DNA from: CAZXEU01 sp964639665
Lineage (GTDB): Bacteria > Bacteroidota > Rhodothermia > Rhodothermales > Bin80
Reading direction: 5' to 3'
Assembly (NCBI GenBank): GCA_964639665.1
Contig: CAZXEU010000032.1
Coordinates: forward strand, 1 to 19,539
DNA length: 19,539 nt
The notes beneath the pieces were generated by a model. The model did not search any database, was not told where the DNA came from, and was given only the letters and a program-made list of their open reading frames with translations. The stretch's first letter is position 1, and each line of letters starts with the position of its first letter. Below, piece after piece: positions 8,476-15,553 of the stretch. The translations under genes and the position numbers were made by a program.

Positions 8476-9813
8476 CTACGTCTTCTTCGACGCGCCCCGC
8501 AGCCAGAACAGGGCAAAGGGCAGCCCCGTGGCCACGAAGGCGAGATCTACCAGGGAATGCTCCCATTCGTAGTAGCCCCGCAGCACAACCAGTGCCACAA
8601 TGCCCGCCAGGTAGAGGGCGGGCAGCCAGGGATAGCCCGGCATACGGTAGACGTCGTGCTCCGGCTCCGGCCGGCGGCGCAGCACGAAGAGAGCGACCGT
8701 CGTGAAGCCGTAGAGGATGAGAACGGCAAACACCATTCCTGTCACGATAGTCTCAAACGTTCCGCGCACGAGGAGTATGACAGCCGCCCAGGCGCAGTAG
8801 GCGATGATGGCATTGGACGGCGTGCGGTGCTTGGGATGCACGAAGTTGAACCATTTGAAGAAGAGGCCGTCGCGGGCCATGGCATAAAAGGCCCGCGGCG
8901 CGGCCATCATGGTGCCGTTGATGCTGCCCGTGGCGGAAATTATGACGATGATGGCCACGATGCCGGCGCCGGCTGACCCGACAAAGTACGTGGCCAAGTC
9001 GGAGGCCACTATGGTGCTGCCACGCACGCCCTCGATGCCCAGCGTCAGGTGAAAGACGTAATTGGAGAGGATATACGTGTACATGACAATGCCCAAGCCC
9101 ACAAAGATGCTGATCGGCAGCGCCTTGCGCGGGTTCTTCATTTCCCCGGCGACGTATCCGACGCGGTCCCAGCCCAGGTAGGTGAAAAGCACGAGCATGA
9201 GGGCCGCGACCGTATTGCCAACGGGTCCCATGGTCGCCGTGGGCTCTGCAGTCGCGCCAAGCTGGCTTTCCGTTCCGCCAACCAGGACCAGGCCCAGCAG
9301 CACGAGCATGAATAGCCCTCCGACCTTCAGCACGGTAGTAATCTTCTGAAAGAGGCTTGCCTCCCGGATCCCGATATAGTTGATGTATCCGAGCCCGGCG
9401 ATGACAAACAGCGCAAGTACCGTTTCCTGCCACGGCACAAGGTCAACGAAGTACTCGAAATAGTTGACCGTGATGATGGACAGGCCCGCCGCCGAGCTCG
9501 TCCGAATAATGAAAAAATGGGCCCAGCCGAACATGAAGCCCGCAAACGGGCCGAAGGCCTTGTACATGTAGACGTACTCGCCCCCTGTGGACGGCACGCG
9601 CGTTCCGAGTTCGGCATAGATGAGCCCGCCTACGATGACGAATACGCCGCAGCCGATCCAGAGCCACAGGATATCTCCGAAGGAGCTCTGGTATGTAGCT
9701 ATGAGCTGCGGGGTGGCAAAAATGCCCGCCCCGATGGTGACGCCGATCAGCAGGGCGGCGCCGTCAACCCATTCAAGAACCCGCTTTAGGGAAGGCTGCT
9801 CTAGCTCAGTCAC
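8476..9813 (-). CDS. APC superfamily amino-acid permease
   Basis: The 445-residue product is a polytopic inner-membrane protein with about 12 hydrophobic helices. The first helix carries GVTIGAGIFATP (residues 24-35), the unwound substrate-binding segment typical of the APC (amino acid-polyamine-organocation) family. Other family features are YAELGTRVPSTGGEYVY in helix 2 to loop, FTYLGWDRVGYVAGEMKNPRKALP in helix 6 to loop, and RAFYAMARDGLFFKWFNFVHPKHRTPSNAI near helix 8. The start is GTG (9811-9813), 12 bases after the gamma-glutamyltransferase stop, so the two genes should be co-transcribed. Context suggests uptake or exchange of amino acids released by that enzyme; the exact substrate is not readable. 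The 3' end forms a small hairpin (8469-8486) over the stop codon. Confidence 0.9.
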   Translation of the reverse strand: MTELEQPSLKRVLEWVDGAALLIGVTIGAGIFATPQLIATYQSSFGDILWLWIGCGVFVIVGGLIYAELGTRVPSTGGEYVYMYKAFGPFAGFMFGWAHFFIIRTSSAAGLSIITVNYFEYFVDLVPWQETVLALFVIAGLGYINYIGIREASLFQKITTVLKVGGLFMLVLLGLVLVGGTESQLGATAEPTATMGPVGNTVAALMLVLFTYLGWDRVGYVAGEMKNPRKALPISIFVGLGIVMYTYILSNYVFHLTLGIEGVRGSTIVASDLATYFVGSAGAGIVAIIVIISATGSINGTMMAAPRAFYAMARDGLFFKWFNFVHPKHRTPSNAIIAYCAWAAVILLVRGTFETIVTGMVFAVLILYGFTTVALFVLRRRPEPEHDVYRMPGYPWLPALYLAGIVALVVLRGYYEWEHSLVDLAFVATGLPFALFWLRGASKKT

Positions 9814-9825
9814 GGTATTGGTGTG

Positions 9826-11520
9826 TTAGAAGCCAATGGCTCGTCCGTCGTAGCTGCGCGTGTCGGCCACGCCCAGGATGAGGTCTCCGTCCGTGGCGAT
9901 GCAGTGGGCCCGGCCCTGGCTCGATCGGTAGCGTACCGTGTGACCCATCTCCTCATACAGCCGCCGCGTATCCGGCGAAATCCCCAAACGCTCAAAGGAC
10001 GTGACATCCGGCAGCCACTGATGGTGTATGCGCGGGGCCTCCACGGCCTCGGCCACGTTCATGCCGTGGTCGATGACGTTCAGAATGACCTGCAATACGG
10101 TGTTGATGATGGTCCTGCCCCCAGGGCTGCCAACCAGCAGCACGGGCTTGCCTTCGCGCGCGACGATGGTAGGGGTCATGCTCGAGAGCATGCGCTTTTC
10201 GGGCGCCACCAGGTTTGGCGGTGTGCCGATCAGGCCGCGCCGATCGGTGTGGCCCGGAATCGGATTGAAGTCGCCCATTTCGTTGTTGAGCAAGAACCCC
10301 GTGCCGTCCGCCACGATCCGAGAGCCGAAGCTGTATTCCAGGGTGTAGGTGAGCGAGACGGCGTTTCCTTCGGCGTCCATCACGGAAAGGTGCGTGGTTT
10401 CCTCGCTCTCGCTGCCCAGGTAGGCGCGGTTGAAAGCGCTGGAATCGCTCGCTGAGGCGCGCTCCATGTCGATGCCCGCGCGAAGGCGCTCCGCGTAGGG
10501 CTTGCCCGTTAGGCCGGCGACCGGCATGTCGGGATTGAAAAGCGGATCGCCCAGGTGCTGCGCGCGATCGGCAAAGGCGCGGCGCATGGCTTCCGTCAGG
10601 ACGTGCAGGTAGAGGGCGCTGTTGTGGCCCATCTCCTCCAGGTCATAGCCCTCCAGGATGTTGAGCATGGTAACGAGCGCCACGCCTCCGCTGCTCGGAG
10701 GACTCATCGAATAGACGTCGTAGCCGCGATACGTGCCGCGCACCGGCGCCTGCTCCACGGCCTGGTAGCGCGCCAGGTCCTCTTCCGTGATCATGCCGCC
10801 GTGGCTGCGGAAAAAATCAGCCAGAAGGCGCGCCGTCTCACCGCGGTAGAAACCGTCATGCCCGTGGGCCTGGATCCGCCGCAGCGAGGCCGCAAGGTCC
10901 GGCTGCTTCCAAACTTCACCCGGAGCGTAAGGCGTCTTGCCGTCCTTCAGGAAGGCCTTTCGGGTTGCCGCGTAGAGCGGGTCCGCGTCGCGGCTCAGCG
11001 CACGAAGGAATCCCTGCATGTCGCGCGTCGACGCAAATCCGTGCTCGGCGAGCCGGACGGCGGGCTCCACCACTGCTTCCCACGGCAGCGAGCCCAGGCG
11101 CTGGTGCGCCAGGTACAGGCCGGCGACCGTGCCGGGTACGCCGACGGAAAGCACGCCCTCGTGATTAGAATTGTCCCGGATGGCGCCGCTGTCTTCCAGG
11201 AACATGGTTGCATGCGCGGCCAGCGGCGCCTTCTCGCGAAAGTTGAAGGCCGTGACATGGCCGTCCGCGCCGTGATAGACCAGAAAGCCCCCGCCGCCGA
11301 TATTGCCGGCCGCGGGCAGCGTGACGGCCAGTGCGAACGCAGTAGCGACAGCCGCATCAACGGCATTGCCGCCCTGCTGAAGGATGGCCGTGCCAGCCTC
11401 CGAGGCCAGGTAGTGGCTGCTGACCACCATGCCGCTGTCGGCTTCGACGGGAATGCGGCCGCTTTGCGCCAGCGCAGCGGGCGCATAAAGCAGCAGGACA
11501 AGGACGATGCGTCGAATCAT
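9826..11520 (-). CDS. ggt: Gamma-glutamyltransferase (glutathione hydrolase)
   Basis: The 564-residue precursor has a signal peptide (MIRRIVLVLLLYAPAALAQ) and is therefore periplasmic or exported. GGT cleaves gamma-glutamyl bonds of glutathione and related compounds, by hydrolysis or transfer to amino acids. Family landmarks are GGNAVDAAVATAFAL and GNIGGGGFLVY early, FREKAP, PPSSGGVALVTMLNILEG, and the self-cleavage site ESEE|TTHLSV with predicted nucleophile T375, corresponding to T391 of E. coli GGT. Later come GFLLNNEMGDFNP and GSPGGRTIINTVLQV, which line the active site. All key residues look intact and the length is normal. The ATG at 11520 was chosen because it starts the signal peptide; the longer open frame runs into the divergent gene. 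It is the first gene of an operon with the amino-acid permease. Confidence 0.95.
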   Translation of the reverse strand: MIRRIVLVLLLYAPAALAQSGRIPVEADSGMVVSSHYLASEAGTAILQQGGNAVDAAVATAFALAVTLPAAGNIGGGGFLVYHGADGHVTAFNFREKAPLAAHATMFLEDSGAIRDNSNHEGVLSVGVPGTVAGLYLAHQRLGSLPWEAVVEPAVRLAEHGFASTRDMQGFLRALSRDADPLYAATRKAFLKDGKTPYAPGEVWKQPDLAASLRRIQAHGHDGFYRGETARLLADFFRSHGGMITEEDLARYQAVEQAPVRGTYRGYDVYSMSPPSSGGVALVTMLNILEGYDLEEMGHNSALYLHVLTEAMRRAFADRAQHLGDPLFNPDMPVAGLTGKPYAERLRAGIDMERASASDSSAFNRAYLGSESEETTHLSVMDAEGNAVSLTYTLEYSFGSRIVADGTGFLLNNEMGDFNPIPGHTDRRGLIGTPPNLVAPEKRMLSSMTPTIVAREGKPVLLVGSPGGRTIINTVLQVILNVIDHGMNVAEAVEAPRIHHQWLPDVTSFERLGISPDTRRLYEEMGHTVRYRSSQGRAHCIATDGDLILGVADTRSYDGRAIGF

Positions 11521-11542
11521 GGCTGCCGGGAGATGGCTCGGT

Positions 11543-11573
11543 GCAATGTAGGGGTACGTCGCTACACTCTCAA
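11543..11573 (-). promoter_or_regulatory. Candidate Bacteroidota-type promoter for ggt
   Basis: Reading the minus strand, TTG (11573-11571) is followed after 20 bases by TACATTGC (11550-11543), similar to the Bacteroidota -33/-7 pattern TTTG-N19-TAnnTTTG. The -7 box ends 22 bases before the ggt ATG. The match is partial, so this is only a candidate. It sits in the 58-base divergent gap to the cytochrome cluster. Confidence 0.3.
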
Positions 11574-11578
11574 GATTG

Positions 11579-13669
11579 ATGTACTTTGGCAGCATGGATA
11601 CGTGGCCTGTTTCCTGCGTCGCGGTGCTGGTAATCCTCGTTGCCGCTTGTGCTTCGCCGCCGAGTGAGGAGCCCACCTTTCGCAACCTGGCAGCCGACTA
11701 CGTGGGCGACGCCGCGTGTTTCACCTGCCATGAGGACGAATGGCGCGGATTCCAGGAGCATGGCATGGCGCGCTCCTTCTTTCCGATGACGGCAGGCGGC
11801 AGCGTGGAAAACTGGAACCAGGAGCCTCTCTGGCACGAGGAGACGGGATTCTATTACCGGGCCTTCGCCCGGGACAGCGCCTTCTTTCAGGAGGAGTTCA
11901 GGCTTGCGGCATCCGGCGAAAAATCGCACCAGCTCATCCGGCAGATTGCCTACGTTGTGGGCAGCGGATTCGCCGCGCGCACCTACCTGGCGGAGTCAGG
12001 CAGCCGCCTCTATGAAATGCCGCTGACCTGGTATACGCAGACGGAAGAGTGGGATTTCAGTCCGGGCTACGAGGTGGCCAACAAGCGCTTCGGCCGCCTG
12101 GTGCCGGACCGCTGCATGGCCTGCCACAACAGCCTCCCGAAGAGCGTGCCGTACGTCGAGGGCAAGTACGATGCGGTGCCCGCCGGCATCGGCTGCGAGC
12201 GGTGCCACGGACCGGGAAGCGTGCACGTCGACGAAAGGCTGGAGAGCCCGGCGCCCTCCGGCAGCGTGGACCGAAGCATCGTCAATCCCGCACATCTTTC
12301 CACGGCGCGCCAGCTGGATGTCTGCGAACAGTGCCACTTGAGTGGCTCGGTTTCGCTGCTCAGGGAAGGACGCGATCCGTTTGGCTATCGCCCGTCGGAG
12401 CCGCTCCAGGACCACGTCGCGCTGTTTGGCGACGTGGCGGGCGAGGCGGAGCTTGGCGTGATATCGCACGCAGAGAGGCTGCGCAGAAGCGCCTGCTTCC
12501 GGGAGGCAGCGCCTCCCATGACCTGCACCACGTGCCACGATCCGCACGCGGGATTCCGCGACAAGGGGCCGGCCTACTTCGACGCCACGTGCAGCTCCTG
12601 CCATGCGTCAGCCGCGGATCACGCCGAAGAGCAGAGCTGTTTCGGCTGCCACATGCCGCGGACACGGGCCGGGGAGGCTCCCCACTCCTCGTTTACGGAC
12701 CACTGGATACGGGTAGTGGAGGACACGCTTGCGGAAGCTGCACCGGATACCGTCGATCTCACGCCACACTTTGCGCGGGATGCCGAGGGACCCCGGGCCC
12801 GGCGCTACCAGGCGCTCGCCTACGTTGTGCTTGGAACGCAGCGGGTGGACACGGTGATGCAGGACCGCGGCGTGCGCGCCCTTGAAGCCGCGCTGCCGCT
12901 GGCGCCGGACTCGACCGGAGAGTCGCAGTTCGTACTCGGCATCACCCACCTTCACCGCGGGCGCGCCGCCGCAGCCCTGGCGCCGCTCAGGCAGAGCATC
13001 GCGCTGGGAGGCGACATACCGGAGCGGCTCAACGCGCTGGCACAGGCCTATGAAGCGACCGGTCAGCAGCCGGACGAGACCCGCAGCCTGTACGAGCGCG
13101 CACTTGCCGTGCAGCCGGATGGAGCGGACATCCGCGTTAACTATGGCCGCTTTCTGGAAACGCAGGGCCATCTTGCCGAGGCGTCTCGCCAGTATGCGCT
13201 GGCAGCCGAGGAGACCCCCTGGCTTGCCCAGGCGCACTATAACCTGGGCACGGCCATGCTGCAGGAAGGGCAGTTTGCGGATGCGGAGCGCGCCCTCCGC
13301 GCTGCACTGGACCTGGAGCCGGATTACGTGCCGGCCCTCGGCAATCTGGGGCTGTTGCACGCAAGCGCGGGAGAGACCCGGGCCGCCCGCGCGCTCTTTG
13401 AACGCGCGGTGGCCGCGGCACCGGAGAGTGCCACGGCGCTGAGCAATCTTGGCACGTACCACCTGGAAGCCGGCGATTTGCCGCAGGCCATTGCGTACCT
13501 GGAGCGCGCAGTGGCCGTGGATCCGGCATTTGTCGAGAGCATGGTCAAGCTGGCATTGGCCCACTATCGCGCGGAGGAGTACGATGCGGCGCGCAGGTAC
13601 GCCGAGCGCGCACTGGTACTGGATCCGGGCATCGAGGCGGCGCGTCTGATACTGGATGCGTTGCAATAG
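11579..13669 (+). CDS. Heptaheme c-type cytochrome / TPR lipoprotein (paralogue 1)
   Basis: The 696-residue product has a hydrophobic leader ending in LVAAC, a lipobox with C24 as the lipidated residue. Seven CxxCH heme c sites follow, with first Cys at residues 47, 179, 206, 249, 316, 338 and 354; there is no CxxCK. The C-terminal half (about 395-690) is a run of roughly seven TPR helix pairs, for example AHYNLGTAMLQEGQFADAERALRAALDLEPDYVPALGNLG. Conserved blocks are YVVGSGFAARTYL, MPLTWY, CERCHGPGSVHV, IVNPAHL, CTTCHDPH and FTDHWIR. Similar multiheme-TPR proteins occur in several phyla, but their role is not established; electron transfer or a redox enzyme in the envelope is inferred. An ATG at 11594 or a TTG at 11576 are alternative starts; none has a good Shine-Dalgarno. 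It is the first of three tightly packed genes, 6 bases before its paralogue. Confidence 0.88.
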   Translation: MYFGSMDTWPVSCVAVLVILVAACASPPSEEPTFRNLAADYVGDAACFTCHEDEWRGFQEHGMARSFFPMTAGGSVENWNQEPLWHEETGFYYRAFARDSAFFQEEFRLAASGEKSHQLIRQIAYVVGSGFAARTYLAESGSRLYEMPLTWYTQTEEWDFSPGYEVANKRFGRLVPDRCMACHNSLPKSVPYVEGKYDAVPAGIGCERCHGPGSVHVDERLESPAPSGSVDRSIVNPAHLSTARQLDVCEQCHLSGSVSLLREGRDPFGYRPSEPLQDHVALFGDVAGEAELGVISHAERLRRSACFREAAPPMTCTTCHDPHAGFRDKGPAYFDATCSSCHASAADHAEEQSCFGCHMPRTRAGEAPHSSFTDHWIRVVEDTLAEAAPDTVDLTPHFARDAEGPRARRYQALAYVVLGTQRVDTVMQDRGVRALEAALPLAPDSTGESQFVLGITHLHRGRAAAALAPLRQSIALGGDIPERLNALAQAYEATGQQPDETRSLYERALAVQPDGADIRVNYGRFLETQGHLAEASRQYALAAEETPWLAQAHYNLGTAMLQEGQFADAERALRAALDLEPDYVPALGNLGLLHASAGETRAARALFERAVAAAPESATALSNLGTYHLEAGDLPQAIAYLERAVAVDPAFVESMVKLALAHYRAEEYDAARRYAERALVLDPGIEAARLILDALQ

Positions 13670-13675
13670 AGGCCC

Positions 13676-15553
13676 ATGCGGTACGCGGTGTTGTTTCTGG
13701 TCCTTGCTTCCTGCCAGCGTGCCGGACCGGCGGTTACGTATCTCAACACCGATGCCGAGTACGTAGGCATCGACGCCTGCGCCACCTGCCACCCTGACAA
13801 GGCAGCCACCTTCACGGAGTCCCAGATGGGCCGCTCCTGGGAGCCGGCGACGCTCGCCAACAGCGCTGCGGATTTTGCGAACCCGGAGCCGGTCTACGAT
13901 CCGCACAAGGACCTGTACTACCGGCCCTTTACGAGGGACGGGGACCTGTATTTGGAAGAGTATCGCCTGTCGGAGGCCGATACGACGTACCGGCGGGTGG
14001 AAAAGATCGACTACATCGTCGGGTCCGGCCACCACACCAATTCCCACATCATGGATGTGGGTGGTTACCTGTACCAGATGCCGCTGACGTGGTACGTGCA
14101 GGACGGCAGGTGGGACTTGCCTCCCGGTTTTTCAGGAGGCAACAATATCCGGTTCAGCCGCCCCATTACGCTCAAGTGCATCACGTGCCACAACGCCATG
14201 CCGGCCTACGTGCCGGGATCGGAAAACCGGTACCTGGCGGTGCCGGATGGCATTGACTGCGAGCGGTGCCACGGGCCGGGTTCCGTGCACGTGGAAGCCA
14301 TGCGCGCGGGGCGCGTGGTCAACGTGGCTACCGAGATTGACTACACGATCGTCAACCCCGCGAAGCTGCCGTTCGAGCGCCAGTTCGACGTTTGCCAAGG
14401 CTGCCACATGCAGGGTGCGGCGGTGAACAAGAAGGGTCGCTCCTTTGCAGACTTTCGGCCATCCATGGCCCTTTCCGACATTGAGAATGTCTATTGGCCC
14501 CGGTATGCCGACAGCCTCCAGCAATTCGTGATGGCCTCGCACCCGGACCGGCTCATGCAAAGCGCCTGTTTCGAGGCCTCGCGCGCGTCGGATCCGCTGA
14601 CGTGCACCACGTGCCACGATCCGCACGTGAGCATCGAGACGCTCGGGGCCGACCACTACTCCAACGTATGCCAGGGCTGCCACACCGAACAGCAGGTTCC
14701 TGCCTGCCCCGAGGCCGCTCAGGACTGCACAAGCTGCCACATGCCCGTTTCGGGCTCCAGCGACATCCCGCACGTGCGCATTACCGACCACTTCATCCGC
14801 AGACCGGACCACGCGGGAGTCCGGCTCGTGGGGGCAGAGGAGTTCGAGGACCAGAAGCGCTTCGTGCGCCTGGCCAGCCTGATCGAGGAAAACCCGCCGC
14901 CGAGCGACGTCGCGCTCGGGTACATGACCTACTACGAGGAGGTTACCAACCACCCCGGCTTCCTTGATTCGGCGGCGGTGCTTTTGGAAAAGGCCCGCGC
15001 TGAGGATCCCGCAGCCGACCTGGGCGCAGCACTCGTGCGGCTGCACTTTCTGCGCGGCGACCATGTTGCGGTCATTCGCCAGTCCCGGTCCATGGCTGCC
15101 ATGCCGGATGCCTGGACGGCTTACCGTATCGGCGAGTCTTTCCTGACGCTGAATGCCCCGGAGGAGGCGATAGCCTACCTGGAGGATGCGGTCGCCATGG
15201 CCCCCGCGCATCTGCGATTCATGTCCCGCCTCGCGTCCAGCTACTCGCAGGCGGGGCGCCAGGGCGAAGCCATTGCGCTCTTTGACCGCATCCTGGATGT
15301 GAATCCGAAGCAGGCGAGGACCCTTAGCGACAGGGGATTCGCCCAGGTGCTTTCGCAGAACGCCGACGCCGCAGAGACGGATTTCCTGGCGGCGCTGGCT
15401 CTTGATCCCGATCTTGAAATGGGTCTGGCAAACCTGGCGTCGCTGTATTTCAATACGGGACGCACCGAAGAGGCCCGGCCTCTGGCCGAGCGCCTCGTTG
15501 CACTCAATCCGGCCAATGCCCAGTACCGCAGGCTATGGGAACTGGTAGAATAG
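13676..15553 (+). CDS. Heptaheme c-type cytochrome / TPR lipoprotein (paralogue 2)
   Basis: The 625-residue product begins with a short lipoprotein leader (MRYAVLFLVLASC, lipidation at C13). It has seven CxxCH sites with first Cys at 35, 168, 195, 240, 310, 332 and 351, nearly the same spacing as the preceding gene, and the matching blocks YIVGSGHHTNSHI, MPLTWY, CERCHGPGSVHV, IVNPAKL, CTTCHDPH and ITDHFIR. The C-terminal part (about 415-625) is TPR-like but shorter and more diverged (for example AYRIGESFLTLNAPEEAIAYLEDAVAMAP and NPKQARTLSDRGFAQVL). The gene starts 6 bases after the paralogue stop, and its own stop lies inside the start of the next gene, so the three are very probably one transcript. 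The two cytochromes may form a heterodimer or pass electrons in series; this is inference. The substrate and terminal partner are unknown. Confidence 0.88.
   Translation: MRYAVLFLVLASCQRAGPAVTYLNTDAEYVGIDACATCHPDKAATFTESQMGRSWEPATLANSAADFANPEPVYDPHKDLYYRPFTRDGDLYLEEYRLSEADTTYRRVEKIDYIVGSGHHTNSHIMDVGGYLYQMPLTWYVQDGRWDLPPGFSGGNNIRFSRPITLKCITCHNAMPAYVPGSENRYLAVPDGIDCERCHGPGSVHVEAMRAGRVVNVATEIDYTIVNPAKLPFERQFDVCQGCHMQGAAVNKKGRSFADFRPSMALSDIENVYWPRYADSLQQFVMASHPDRLMQSACFEASRASDPLTCTTCHDPHVSIETLGADHYSNVCQGCHTEQQVPACPEAAQDCTSCHMPVSGSSDIPHVRITDHFIRRPDHAGVRLVGAEEFEDQKRFVRLASLIEENPPPSDVALGYMTYYEEVTNHPGFLDSAAVLLEKARAEDPAADLGAALVRLHFLRGDHVAVIRQSRSMAAMPDAWTAYRIGESFLTLNAPEEAIAYLEDAVAMAPAHLRFMSRLASSYSQAGRQGEAIALFDRILDVNPKQARTLSDRGFAQVLSQNADAAETDFLAALALDPDLEMGLANLASLYFNTGRTEEARPLAERLVALNPANAQYRRLWELVE

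Noticed and set aside
8469..8486. Terminator at the permease 3' end
   Set aside because: The 7-bp stem overlaps the stop codon and lacks a T run on the minus strand, so the evidence is too weak.
10555..11667. Plus-strand open frame opposite ggt
   Set aside because: It is antisense to the intact gamma-glutamyltransferase and shows no family motif or signal peptide.
12608..14047. Long open frame on the minus strand across the two cytochrome genes
   Set aside because: It spans the junction of two plus-strand genes with CxxCH and TPR motifs, and its own translation has no recognisable domain.
11579..15553. Cytochrome c nitrite reductase (NrfA) or hydroxylamine oxidoreductase
   Set aside because: No CxxCK site is present and the heme spacing with a 130-residue gap after the first heme does not fit either family; the TPR tails are also foreign to them.
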